This document shows, in pieces, positions 41,309-49,459 of a stretch of 64,000 bases of DNA. The stretch lies in assembly GCF_026672425.1 (NCBI RefSeq), contig NZ_JAPPRC010000006.1, positions 558,001 to 622,000 of the forward strand. The letters run 5' to 3'. The stretch's first letter is position 1. Each line of letters begins with the position of its first letter. The notes beneath the pieces are model-generated. The model saw only the letters and a program-made list of their open reading frames with translations, was not told where the DNA came from and did not search any database. The stretch comes from Pannonibacter sp. SL95 (GTDB lineage: Bacteria; Pseudomonadota; Alphaproteobacteria; Rhizobiales; Stappiaceae). Both the position numbers and the translations under genes were made by a program.

Positions 41309-42268
41309 ATGCCCGCCCTGCAGCAGCCTCCCGCCCATGTCTGCGGCTTCGATGTCGCCAAGGACAGCATCACCGCCTTCGACACCGCCACCGGCCGTGT
41401 CACGACCTTCCCCAACCGCTCCGCCAGCATCCGCAAGGCGCTGACAGGCCTGTCGGCCGACTGCCTGTGCGTGTTGGAGCCGACCGGCGGCCACGAGCGC
41501 CTGCTGGTGGGCGAACTGACGGCAGCAGGCCTTGCCTGCCACCGGGCCGATACCGTTAAGGTCAAGGCATTCAGCCGGTCCTTCGGCCGTCTTGCCAAGA
41601 CAGACGCCATCGATGCCCAGGCTCTGGCCCGCTATGGCGAGGAGCGCTGGAAGACACTCGCCCTGTTCACGCCGGCCGATGAGACCCAGAGCACACTCGC
41701 CAGCCTCAATGCCCGCCGTCAGGAGCTTCTCGCCCTCAAGGTGGCCGAGCAGAACCGCTCAAAGATCCCCGGAGAGGGACCTGGCATCGCGATCATCCGC
41801 CGCTCCTGCCAGGTCATCCTGCGGGCGATCCTGCACGAGATCGAGGCCATCGACGCCGCCATCGAGGCGCTCGTCGACGCCTCGCCGCAGCTCGCCCGCC
41901 GGATCGAGGTCTGCTGCTCCCTGCCGGGCGTGGGCAAGCGCACCGCCATCACCCTCGCCGCAACCATGCCGGAACTGGGAACGATGGACCGGCGCCAGGC
42001 CGCAAGCCTCGCCGGGGTCGCCCCTCATCCCAAGGACAGCGGAACCCTCAAGGGATATCGCCGGATGCACGGCGGACGCTCCACCGTCAAGCCGGCCCTC
42101 TTCATGGCCGCCTTGTCCGCAAGCCGCGCAAACGGGCCATTAAAGGAGGTCTATCAAAGGCTTATCAACAACGGGAAGAAGCCAATCCTCGCAATCGCCG
42201 CCCTCATGCGAAAGATCATCGTCATCCTGAACGCAAGGATCAGGCACAACGCACAACAACAGAGTTGA
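41309..42268 (+). CDS. IS110-family transposase (bridge recombinase)
   Basis: A 319-residue recombinase with an N-terminal RuvC-like DEDD domain and a C-terminal Transposase_20 domain. Acidic residues are Asp 15 in CGFDVAKD, Glu 57 in LEPTGGHE, and Asp 99/Asp 102 in KTDAIDAQALARYG. The C-terminal half has SLPGVGKRTAITLA (helix-hairpin-helix) and Ser 244 in PKDSGTLKG, the candidate nucleophile by comparison with IS621 (Ser 241). The ATG at 41309 is chosen because an earlier in-frame TTG at 41246 lies inside the donor loop of the bridge RNA. The stop coincides with the right boundary of the element. Confidence 0.93.
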   Translation: MPALQQPPAHVCGFDVAKDSITAFDTATGRVTTFPNRSASIRKALTGLSADCLCVLEPTGGHERLLVGELTAAGLACHRADTVKVKAFSRSFGRLAKTDAIDAQALARYGEERWKTLALFTPADETQSTLASLNARRQELLALKVAEQNRSKIPGEGPGIAIIRRSCQVILRAILHEIEAIDAAIEALVDASPQLARRIEVCCSLPGVGKRTAITLAATMPELGTMDRRQAASLAGVAPHPKDSGTLKGYRRMHGGRSTVKPALFMAALSASRANGPLKEVYQRLINNGKKPILAIAALMRKIIVILNARIRHNAQQQS

Positions 42269-42293
42269 TGACGGCGGCGGAGGGCAGAGGTCC
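42267..42293. repeat. Palindromic repeat, family B, copy 2, right remnant
   Basis: GATGACGGCGGCGGAGGG and the following AGAGGTCC continue the right arm cut at 41099. Joining 41099 to 42270 restores GCCCGGGATGACGGCGG, equivalent to GTCCGGGATGACGGCGG in copy 1. Confidence 0.7.
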
Positions 42294-42385
42294 AGACCGA
42301 CGATGTCCGTGTCTGCGACCGCGCCACGACACTCCGGCCGCCCCCTTCGCCCGCGAAGCGCAGCACGGGCTTGCAATCAGAACCA

Positions 42386-42409
42386 AAACATGAATAGTGA
42401 TTCATGTTT
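42386..42409. promoter_or_regulatory. TetR-type operator upstream of the acyl-CoA operon
   Basis: Perfect palindrome with 10-bp arms AAACATGAAT and ATTCATGTTT around AGTG. It lies 46 nt before the GTG start of the TetR gene. A related site with the same spacing occurs at 49460-49483 in front of the ABC transporter gene. Confidence 0.8.
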
Positions 42410-42454
42410 CATGTTGGCGCGGCTTTCGGCGCGCCGGCCAGACAAAGGTGTCCC

Positions 42455-43156
42455 GTGAGCGAACACAGGCGTCAAGTCCGATCTGAAGCTGCCAGCGCAA
42501 GGCCGCGCAAGGCGAAGGCCGTGCCGGATGCGCTGCCGGTGGCCGAAGACGAACCGCGCGGCATCCAGCCGAAGACGGCGCGCGGCGAGGCGACGCGGCG
42601 GGCGATCCTGGATGCGGCCGAGCGGGTGATCGGCGCGAAGGGCTTCAGCGAGGCGTCCATCGGCGCGATCACGCGTGAGGCCGGCTGTGCGCAGGGCACG
42701 TTCTACATCTACTTCAAGGGCAAGGAGGAGGTGTTCTCCGAACTCGTCCTCGAGATGGGCCGGCTGGTGCGACGGGCGCTGACCCAGGCGACCGCGAACA
42801 TTCCGGACCGGCTGGCGGCGGAAAAGGCGGGCCTGCGCGGCTTCCTCGACTTTGTTGCCGCCCATCCGGATCTCTATCGCATCATTCAGGAGGCGCTGTT
42901 CGTCGATCCGGCGGCCTATCGCGCCTATTTCAGCAGTTTCGCGGAAGGCTACCGTTCGGCACTGGCCGATGCGGAAGCGGCCGGGCAGATCCGGCCCGGC
43001 GATTGCGATGTTCGCGCATGGGCCCTCATGGGGATTGCCCGTGCGCTCGGCGAGCGTGCGGTCATCTGGGAGGACCGCACGCCCGTTGCCGAGGTGGTGG
43101 ACGCCGCGCATGACCTGATCGTGCATGGCCTGCAGCCACGCGGGGACAAGCCGTGA
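42455..43156 (+). CDS. TetR-family transcription regulator
   Basis: A 233-residue regulator. After a basic, Pro/Ala-rich N-terminal extension of about 40 residues comes the TetR helix-turn-helix: RRAILDAAERVIGAKGFSEA, then IGAITREAGCAQGTFYIYFK. The C-terminal ligand/dimer domain is helical, with AHPDLYRIIQEALFVDPAAY. The GTG at 42455 is preferred; an ATG at 42404 would start inside the operator. Its stop overlaps the next start (GTGA), so it is the first gene of the operon it probably represses. Acyl-CoA ligands are common for regulators in this setting. Confidence 0.88.
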   Translation: MSEHRRQVRSEAASARPRKAKAVPDALPVAEDEPRGIQPKTARGEATRRAILDAAERVIGAKGFSEASIGAITREAGCAQGTFYIYFKGKEEVFSELVLEMGRLVRRALTQATANIPDRLAAEKAGLRGFLDFVAAHPDLYRIIQEALFVDPAAYRAYFSSFAEGYRSALADAEAAGQIRPGDCDVRAWALMGIARALGERAVIWEDRTPVAEVVDAAHDLIVHGLQPRGDKP

Positions 43157-43959
43157 GCCTTGCTGCGACCGAGGCCGCCGGGCCGCTGGCGGCGCTGCAG
43201 CTGGAAGGCGGGTACGCCCGCATCACGCTCTCCCGCACCCGCCGCCACAATGCGCTGGTGCCGGAGCTGCTGGCTGACCTGCGTGCCGCCATCGCGGTGG
43301 CGCGGCAGTCCGGGGCAAGGGCGCTGGTGCTGGGCTCCTCGGCGCGCAGTTTTTCGATTGGCGGCGACATCGCCGGGTTTCTTGCCCATGCGGGCAGCGC
43401 GGGCGAGCTCAACGCCTATGCTGCCGATCTGGTGGGGGAGCTGAACGGGGCGATCCTTGACCTGTTGGCGTTCCCGATGCCGGTGCTGACGGCGCTCAAT
43501 GGCCCGGTCACCGGCGGCTCGACCGGACTGGTGCTGGCGAGCGATCTGGTCGCCGCCGATCCTTCCGCGTTCTTCCAGCCCTATTACGTGGACATGGGCT
43601 TTGCGCCCGATGGCGGCTGGACCGCCTTGCTGCCCGACCGGATCGGCACGGGCGCGGCCCTGTCGATCCAGTATTTCAACCGCCGGATCAGCGCCGACGA
43701 GGCGCTGCGTCTGGGTCTGGTCAGCGAACTGGCCGCACCGGGCGGGGTGGAGGCGGTGATTGCCGGCTGGCTCGCCACCCTGGAGGCCAAGGATCCGCGC
43801 AGCCTTGCCGCCACTCGTGCTGGCGTCTGGCCGAAGGAGCGGGTGTCAGTGGTGGCGGCGCGGCTTGAGGCCGAGCGCCAGCGGTTCCTCGCTCTTGTCA
43901 CCCATCCTGACACGCTGGCGCGCATGCGCGACTTTGCGGCGGGGAGCGCCCGCACCTGA
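43153..43959 (+). CDS. Enoyl-CoA hydratase/isomerase family protein
   Basis: A 268-residue crotonase-fold enzyme. Oxyanion-hole segments are RSFSIGGDIAGFL and LNGPVTGGSTGLVLASDLVA; FFQPYYVDMGFAPDGGWTALL covers the active-site region. The canonical crotonase Glu pair is not evident: the first position is in the GPVTGGSTG loop, and the second is the Asp of GFAPDGG. It may therefore be an isomerase or hydrolase variant rather than a standard hydratase. It starts at a GTG overlapping tetR by 4 nt and belongs to the acyl-CoA operon. Confidence 0.82.
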   Translation: MSLAATEAAGPLAALQLEGGYARITLSRTRRHNALVPELLADLRAAIAVARQSGARALVLGSSARSFSIGGDIAGFLAHAGSAGELNAYAADLVGELNGAILDLLAFPMPVLTALNGPVTGGSTGLVLASDLVAADPSAFFQPYYVDMGFAPDGGWTALLPDRIGTGAALSIQYFNRRISADEALRLGLVSELAAPGGVEAVIAGWLATLEAKDPRSLAATRAGVWPKERVSVVAARLEAERQRFLALVTHPDTLARMRDFAAGSART

Positions 43960-43997
43960 ACGCGGCCGGATGGCCGGAACACATCTCTGGAGGACCG

Positions 43998-45542
43998 ATG
44001 GATCACGTGACCGACATGGCCGCCCGCCGGGCCGAACTGACCCCGGACCGCGTCGCCTTCATCGACCAGGCAACGGGGGAGAGCCTCACCTTTGCCCAAG
44101 TGGAGCGGCAGGCGAGCCGGCTGGCCGCTGCCCTCCTCGACATGGGGCTGGTGGAAGGGGCAAGGGTGCCGATCCTCAGCCTCAACCGGCCGGAGTTCTT
44201 CATCGCGCTGTTCGCGGCACAGAAGGCGCGGCTCGTGCTGGTGCCGCTCAACTGGCGCCAGCCCTTTGCCGAGCTGTCGCCGCTGCTTGCCACCTGCCGC
44301 GCGCATGTGCTGCTGCATGACACGGCCTTCACGGATGTCGCCCGCGAGCTGGCCGCCCGCCATGGCCTTGCCCGCATCGGGCTGGAACCCGGCATGGACA
44401 CGCCCTTCGTGCTGGCCGATCTGATTGCCGACGCGGATGCATCCGCCGCTGCCGCTGTTTCGGGACGACCCGTCAAGGCCAGCGCGCCGTGGTATCTGCT
44501 CTTCACCTCCGGCACCACGGGCCTGCCCAAGGCGGTGATCCAGACCGCCGGCATGGCCTGGGCCAATGCGGTCAACTATGTCCAGGCGACGGATCTCACC
44601 AGCACCGATACCTCGGTGAACTATCTGCCGCTGTTTCACACTGCCGGGATCAATCTCCTCACCCTGCCGCTGTTCTTGTTCGGCGGCCGCTCCACCATCC
44701 TGCGCAAGTTCGAGGCCGATGACGTGGTGCGGCTGATCGACGAGGGCGAGGTGACCGCCTTCTTTGGCGTGCCGGCGATCTATCAGGCTCTGGCGCTGCA
44801 TCCGCGCTTCGGTGATCTCGACATCGCCCGCCTGCGTTCTCTGGTCTGCGGCGGGGCGCCGGTGCCGGAAAAGCTCCTCAGCGAATATCAGGCGCGCGGC
44901 GCCACCATCTGCAACGGCATGGGCATGACCGAAACCGGGCCGACGCTGTTCATCATGGACCCGGCCCAGGCCAGCGCCAAGCTCGGCTCGGTCGGCAAGG
45001 CGCAGATCCTCGCCGAGGTGCGGCTGGAGGGGGCGGACGGGCGCGTTGTCGAGGGCGCCGGGGAGGGCGAGCTGCAGGTGCGCGGGCCCGGCATCACGCC
45101 GGGCTACATGGACAATCCTGAGGCGACAGCCGGTTCTCTCACCGGGGACGGCTGGCTCCGGACCGGCGACATCGCCCGGCGCGATTCGGATGGCTATTAC
45201 TTCATCGTCGACCGCATCAAGGACATGTACATCTCCGGCGGCGAGAACATCTACCCGGCCGAGGTCGAGCGGGTGCTGCTCACCCATCCGGCCGTGCTGG
45301 AGGCCGTGGTCATCGGCGTGCCGGACGAGAAATGGGGCGAGGTCGGTGCGGCCTTCCTGATTGCCCGTCCCGGCGCGGCGCTGGAGGTGGCCGACCTGCC
45401 CGCCTGGTGCCGCGAGCGGCTGGCCGCCTACAAGGTGCCCAAGAGCTTCTCCCTTGTCACCGACCTGCCCCGCACCGCCGCCGGCAAGGTGCGTAAGAAC
45501 ATCCTCAAGGACAGGCTGGGGGAGGGGTCTCCTTACGGCTGA
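43998..45542 (+). CDS. Acyl-CoA synthetase (AMP-forming)
   Basis: A 514-residue adenylate-forming ligase that activates a carboxylic acid to its CoA thioester. Motifs are the P-loop-like WYLLFTSGTTGLPKAVIQ, CNGMGMTETGPTLFI, the Asp of DGWLRTGDIARRDSDGYY, the hinge DRIKDMYISGGENIYPAEVE, and the catalytic Lys in PRTAAGKVRKNIL. It lies 38 nt after the crotonase gene. Fatty, branched or aromatic acid specificity cannot be read. A CoA ligase with crotonase and MaoC partners implies beta-oxidation-like chemistry. Confidence 0.92.
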   Translation: MDHVTDMAARRAELTPDRVAFIDQATGESLTFAQVERQASRLAAALLDMGLVEGARVPILSLNRPEFFIALFAAQKARLVLVPLNWRQPFAELSPLLATCRAHVLLHDTAFTDVARELAARHGLARIGLEPGMDTPFVLADLIADADASAAAAVSGRPVKASAPWYLLFTSGTTGLPKAVIQTAGMAWANAVNYVQATDLTSTDTSVNYLPLFHTAGINLLTLPLFLFGGRSTILRKFEADDVVRLIDEGEVTAFFGVPAIYQALALHPRFGDLDIARLRSLVCGGAPVPEKLLSEYQARGATICNGMGMTETGPTLFIMDPAQASAKLGSVGKAQILAEVRLEGADGRVVEGAGEGELQVRGPGITPGYMDNPEATAGSLTGDGWLRTGDIARRDSDGYYFIVDRIKDMYISGGENIYPAEVERVLLTHPAVLEAVVIGVPDEKWGEVGAAFLIARPGAALEVADLPAWCRERLAAYKVPKSFSLVTDLPRTAAGKVRKNILKDRLGEGSPYG

Positions 45543-45639
45543 AGCAACGGCTCCGCAGCCTCTCCGCCCCCCTCCCCACGAGAGGGAGGGGAGCTGTGAG
45601 GCCCCGCAAGAGACCAAACCTGAACCCCCGGAGACCCGC

Positions 45640-46020
45640 ATGACACCAGCCGATCCCTTGCCGCATCGCCGGTCCTGGACGCCGAGCCAGGCGGAGTTTG
45701 ATGCCTTTGCCGCCGTGTCGGGAGATGACAACCCGATCCATGTCGATCCCGCGTTTTCCGCCCGCACGCGCTTCGGCCGCACCGTGTCGCACGGGATGCT
45801 GATCTACACCCGCGTGTTCGGGCTGCTCGGCGAACTGTTTCCAGGGCACCGGCATCAGGCGCAGGCGCTGATGTTTCCTCATCCGGCCTTTGCCGGCGAG
45901 GAACTGGTGATCGCGCTGGAGCGGGGCGAAGCGACTGGCACCGTCGGCATCCGCGTCAGCCGGGCGGCGACAGGCGAAGAGGTGCTGACCGGTCTGGCGA
46001 CGCTCGAAGGAGGCGCATGA
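45640..46020 (+). CDS. MaoC-like hot-dog hydratase, catalytic subunit candidate
   Basis: A 126-residue single hot-dog protein. The hydratase-2 motif is intact in FAAVSGDDNPIHVDPAFSAR (Asp and His of D-x-NP-x-H), followed by TRFGRTVSHGMLIYTRVFGL. These residues catalyse R-specific hydration of enoyl-CoA in relatives. The ATG at 45640 has GGAG upstream; an earlier in-frame start lies inside the ligase gene. It overlaps the next gene by 4 nt (ATGA). The gap before it carries a short GC-rich hairpin. Confidence 0.85.
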   Translation: MTPADPLPHRRSWTPSQAEFDAFAAVSGDDNPIHVDPAFSARTRFGRTVSHGMLIYTRVFGLLGELFPGHRHQAQALMFPHPAFAGEELVIALERGEATGTVGIRVSRAATGEEVLTGLATLEGGA

Positions 46021-46400
46021 TGGGGTTTGTTGTGGGTGAGAGCGCGAGCCTGATGCGCAGCTATTCGGATGCGGATCTGGCCGCATTCTCGCGCCTCTCG
46101 GGCACGGCGGTGTCTCCGGCGGAGGGCGTGCCGGGTCCGCTGATCGGGGCGTTGTTCTCCTGTCTCCTTGGCGTCGACCTGCCGGGGCCGGGCACCAACT
46201 ATCTGAAGCAGGAGATGCGGTTTCTCGCGCCGGTGCCGCTCGATGTGGAGCTGACCGCACGGGTGACGATCACCCGTCTTCGGCCGGAGAAGCATCTGGT
46301 CGATCTGGAGACGGTCTGCGAATTGCCCGAAGGCACGCGCGTCTGCGAGGGCCGCGCCCTCGTCTATGTCGAGGACGCGGTGAAGCGGCTGGAGGCCTGA
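46017..46400 (+). CDS. MaoC-like hot-dog protein lacking the catalytic motif
   Basis: A 127-residue protein with the general PhaJ/MaoC layout: VGESASLMRSYSDADLAAFS, then VPGPLIGALFSCLLGVDLPG, then YLKQEMRFLAPVPLDVELTA. Where active hydratases have D-x-NP-x-H after the first helix, this one has SRLSGTAVSPAEG, so the Asp-His dyad is missing. Directly coupled to an intact MaoC gene, it is probably the non-catalytic partner of a heteromeric hydratase, as in steroid-degradation ChsH1/ChsH2. That pairing is inferred from the sequence and the ATGA overlap. Confidence 0.75.
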   Translation: MMGFVVGESASLMRSYSDADLAAFSRLSGTAVSPAEGVPGPLIGALFSCLLGVDLPGPGTNYLKQEMRFLAPVPLDVELTARVTITRLRPEKHLVDLETVCELPEGTRVCEGRALVYVEDAVKRLEA

Positions 46401-46430
46401 ACCGGAGGGCGTGACGCAGGACGGGGCCGC

Positions 46431-47183
46431 TCAGATGCAGCGGCCGCCGTCGACTTCAAGCGCCACGCCCGTGATGAACTCGGCCTCGTCGGAAGCGAGC
46501 CACAGCGCGGCATTGGCCATGTCCATCGGCTTCGACAGGCGGCCAAGCGGGATCGAGGCCTTGAACTGGGCCCGCTTTTCCGGCGTGTCTTCGCCCATGA
46601 AGAGATGCAGCATGCCCGTCTCGCCGGCCACGGGGCAGAGCGCGTTGACGCGGATGTTCTTTGGCGCGAGTTCCACGGCCATCGACTTGGAGGCGGTGAT
46701 CGCCCAGCCCTTGGAGGCGTTGTACCAGGTGAGACCCGGCCGGGGCCGCAGGCCGGCGGTCGACGCGGTGGTGAGGATGACGCCGCCGCCTTGCGCTTCC
46801 ATGATGGGCACCACGGCGAGGGTGGACAGGTAGATCGCCTTGGCGTTGACGGCGAGGATGCGGTCGAACTCGTCTTCGCTCACCTCAAGCAGTGACTTGT
46901 TGCGGTGGGAATAGCCGGCGTTGTTGATGAGGATGTCGAGCCGGCCGAAGCCCTCGGATGCGGCCTTGACCATGCGGTCGACATCGGCGCGCACCGTGAC
47001 ATCGGCGGTAACAGCGACGGCAGAAGCGCCGATCTCGCCGGCGACGCGGGCTGCGGCCTCGCCGTTGAGATCCGCCACCACGACCCTTGCGCCTTCCTCG
47101 GCAAAGCGTTTGGCCATGCCCTCGCCGAAGCCGGATCCCGCTCCGGTGATCACTGCCACCTTGCCCGTCAGCCTGTCTGCCAT
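46431..47183 (-). CDS. Short-chain dehydrogenase/reductase
   Basis: A 250-residue classical SDR. The NAD(P) motif is VITGAGSGFGEGMAKRF (T-G-x3-G-x-G), with Asp in VVVADLNGEA suggesting NAD preference, INNAGYS, and catalytic Ser/Tyr/Lys in TTASTAG and WYNASKGWAI. It oxidises or reduces a hydroxy/keto group. It is the last gene of the leftward unit NUDIX-ALDH-SDR, convergent with the acyl-CoA operon. Confidence 0.9.
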   Translation of the reverse strand: MADRLTGKVAVITGAGSGFGEGMAKRFAEEGARVVVADLNGEAAARVAGEIGASAVAVTADVTVRADVDRMVKAASEGFGRLDILINNAGYSHRNKSLLEVSEDEFDRILAVNAKAIYLSTLAVVPIMEAQGGGVILTTASTAGLRPRPGLTWYNASKGWAITASKSMAVELAPKNIRVNALCPVAGETGMLHLFMGEDTPEKRAQFKASIPLGRLSKPMDMANAALWLASDEAEFITGVALEVDGGRCI

Positions 47184-47221
47184 GCATGTTCCTCCCCGGT
47201 TTCGATCAGTTATTTTGCTGG

Positions 47222-48694
47222 CTAACCATGGCGCAGGACGAGGGTCTTGGTCGCCGAGAATTCATACAGCGCCTCGAAGCCCTTCTCGCGGCCGTGGCCG
47301 GATTTCTTGAAGCCGCCGAAGGGCAGCTCGATGCCGCCGCCCGCGCCATAGGCGTTGACGAAGACCTGACCGGCGCGGACCTGCCGCGCGACGCGCACGG
47401 CACGCTGGCCGTCGCGGCTCCACACGCCGGCGACAAGGCCGTAGTCGGTGCCATTGGCGAGCCGGATCGCCTCGGTCTCGTCGCGGAAGGGGATCAGCGA
47501 CAGGACCGGGCCGAACACTTCCTCCCGCGCCAGCAGATGCTCGGGCGGCACGGGGCCATAGATCCGGGCTGGCACGTAGAAGCCGGTGTCAGGTGCATCA
47601 GGGGCGATGGCGCCTTCGGCTATGAGGGGAATGCCGTCGTTGGCGGCCCGCTCGACAAAGGACCGGACCCGGCGCAGCTGGCCCTCCGAAATGAGGGGGC
47701 CGAGATCAAGATCGCGGTCATGGGGACCGGCGACCAGCGTGCGAACGCGGGCACGCAAGGCATCGGCGAGCGGCTGCCAGATGCCCTGCTGCACCAGGAC
47801 CCGGCTGCCAGCCGAACAGGTCTGGCCACAGTTCTGGATGATGGCGTTGATGATGACCGGAACGGCCTGTTCGAGATCGGCATCCTCGAAGACGATCTGG
47901 GGCGACTTGCCGCCCAGTTCCAGCGTGCAGCCAATGTGGTTGCGCGCCGCCGCCGTCTGGATCATCACCCCGACTTCCGGCGAGCCGGTGAAGGTGAGGA
48001 AATCAAGGCCCGGATGGTTGGCAAGGGCAGCGCCTGCCTCGTGGCCGAAACCGGAGACGACGTTGAAGACACCGGCCGGAAAGCCGGCCTCCAGCGCCAG
48101 TTCGCCGACACGCAGGACGCTGAGACAGGCATCTTCCGCCGGCTTCAGCACCAGCGTGTTGCCCATCGCGAGGGCCGCCCCGGCGACGCGGCCCATGATC
48201 TGCGCCGGATAGTTCCACGGGATGATGCCGCCGACGACGCCGAGCGGTTCGCGCAGGGTCATGGCGAGGAAGCCGTCGGCGGTGGGGATGGTGTCGCCCA
48301 TCACCTTGTCGGCAGCGCCGCCATAAAATTCGAAATAGCGGGCGAGGGCGACGATGTCGGCCTTGCCCTGACGCAGCGGTTTGCCCGCATCGAGCGATTC
48401 GAGGGCCGCCAGTTCCTCGGCGTGTTCGCTGACCAGCGCGGACAGCCTGAGCAGCAAGCGGCCCCGCTCCAGCGCGGTGAGCCGCGGCCAAGGGCCGTCG
48501 TCGAAAGCGCGGCGGGCGCTGGCAACGGCCCGGCCGACATCGGCGGCGTCGCAGCGCGGAATACGGGCGATCAGCCGGCCATCCGAGGGGCAGAGGCTGT
48601 CAAACCGGTCATCGCCTGTGGCGGGTCCAACAATCCCGTCGATGACGGCCCCCGGCAGCAGAATCTCGCGTGTCTGGACCATCTCTCCCGGCAT
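47222..48694 (-). CDS. NAD(P)-dependent aldehyde dehydrogenase
   Basis: A 490-residue ALDH of the betaine/gamma-aminobutyraldehyde-like group. Motifs are VGGIIPWNYPAQIMGRVAGA, LDFLTFTGSPEVG, the Glu of CTLELGGKSPQIVF, catalytic Cys in NCGQTCSAGSRVLV, and EEVFGPVLSLIPF. The ATG at 48694 has a GGGAG site; an in-frame start at 48742 adds 16 residues. It lies 38 nt before the SDR gene, suggesting alcohol-to-acid oxidation feeding the CoA ligase. Confidence 0.9.
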   Translation of the reverse strand: MPGEMVQTREILLPGAVIDGIVGPATGDDRFDSLCPSDGRLIARIPRCDAADVGRAVASARRAFDDGPWPRLTALERGRLLLRLSALVSEHAEELAALESLDAGKPLRQGKADIVALARYFEFYGGAADKVMGDTIPTADGFLAMTLREPLGVVGGIIPWNYPAQIMGRVAGAALAMGNTLVLKPAEDACLSVLRVGELALEAGFPAGVFNVVSGFGHEAGAALANHPGLDFLTFTGSPEVGVMIQTAAARNHIGCTLELGGKSPQIVFEDADLEQAVPVIINAIIQNCGQTCSAGSRVLVQQGIWQPLADALRARVRTLVAGPHDRDLDLGPLISEGQLRRVRSFVERAANDGIPLIAEGAIAPDAPDTGFYVPARIYGPVPPEHLLAREEVFGPVLSLIPFRDETEAIRLANGTDYGLVAGVWSRDGQRAVRVARQVRAGQVFVNAYGAGGGIELPFGGFKKSGHGREKGFEALYEFSATKTLVLRHG

Positions 48695-48760
48695 CGTATC
48701 CGCTCCCGTTTCGGTTGTCTTTCCGAACGCTAGCGGATGCAACGAGACGCCGCAATGCGC

Positions 48761-49381
48761 TCAAGGGGGAGAGACGGCGGGAAACCGGTCCGGGTGTTTC
48801 AACATGAGATGCTGCAGCAGGATGACCGACTTGGCATCGCGCAGCTGGCCGGTGCGCAGGAGATGTGCGGCTTCAGCAAAGCCAATTTCCAGCACCTCGA
48901 TGTCCTCGCCTTCCTCTGCAAGGCCCCCGCCACTGGCCCGCGCCGCGCTGTCATAGATGGCCAGGTAAAGGTCAGCCCGGGCGCCGAGAATGCCCGGGCT
49001 GGTGTAGCTCGCCATCACATGGGTCAGCGTCAGTGCCGTAACGCCGAACTCCTCCAGAAGTTCACGGCGCGCGCCCTCTTCCGCATCCTCGCCCTGTTCC
49101 AGCCGGCCGGCACAGGCCTCCAGCGGGAACGGATCGTTCTGGTCCACCAGCATTGGCAGGCGCAGCTGGCGGCACAAAAGCAGTCTTCCCTCGACGGGAT
49201 CAACCGGCAGCACCGCCACCACATTGAGCCCGTAGCGGACAACCTCGCGGGTGAGGTCCTGGACGGACCCGTCCCGGCGGCGCTGGCGGAAGGTGATTTC
49301 TTCAACGCTTGCCCGGCCCCGGTACACCTCGCGGCGGGACAGGATCTCGACGTCGGGCACAGTGTTGTCGGGGGCGGTCAT
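48761..49381 (-). CDS. NUDIX hydrolase (ADP-sugar/nucleoside diphosphatase type)
   Basis: A 206-residue protein. A complete Nudix box G-x5-E-x7-RE-U-x-EE-x-G-U is visible as AGRLEQGEDAEEGARRELLE followed by EFGV. The N-terminal segment VEEITFRQRRRDGS and LLLCRQLRLPM fit the ADP-ribose pyrophosphatase/GDP-mannose hydrolase (NudK/YffH) group. It is the first gene of the leftward NUDIX-ALDH-SDR unit and shares its promoter region, including a TetR-type operator, with the ABC transporter. Its role in this pathway is unknown. Confidence 0.85.
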   Translation of the reverse strand: MTAPDNTVPDVEILSRREVYRGRASVEEITFRQRRRDGSVQDLTREVVRYGLNVVAVLPVDPVEGRLLLCRQLRLPMLVDQNDPFPLEACAGRLEQGEDAEEGARRELLEEFGVTALTLTHVMASYTSPGILGARADLYLAIYDSAARASGGGLAEEGEDIEVLEIGFAEAAHLLRTGQLRDAKSVILLQHLMLKHPDRFPAVSPP

Positions 49382-49459
49382 GCGATGGTCATGCTCCTGT
49401 CTTGCGGGCGCTGCAGCTTAGCCGATGGCACGAACTGCACCAGATGCGAAACTGTCATT

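Larger units (their letters stand above)
41100..42269 (+). mobile_element. IS110-family insertion sequence with bridge-RNA region
   Basis: About 1,170 bp. The ends are deduced by comparison with repeat copy 1. The left flank ends CCCGGGAT and the right flank resumes GATGACGGCGG, so the element is bounded by GAT at 41097-41099 and 42267-42269. No terminal inverted repeats are seen, as expected for IS110. The layout is a 209-bp non-coding left end followed by one transposase gene whose stop overlaps the right boundary. This matches the IS110 subgroup that carries its bridge RNA upstream of the gene. The copy looks intact. Confidence 0.88.

Noticed and set aside
42404-42454. ATG at 42404 as the start of the TetR gene
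   Set aside because: That ATG lies inside the operator palindrome. The GTG at 42455 has an AAAGG site and leaves the operator in the promoter.
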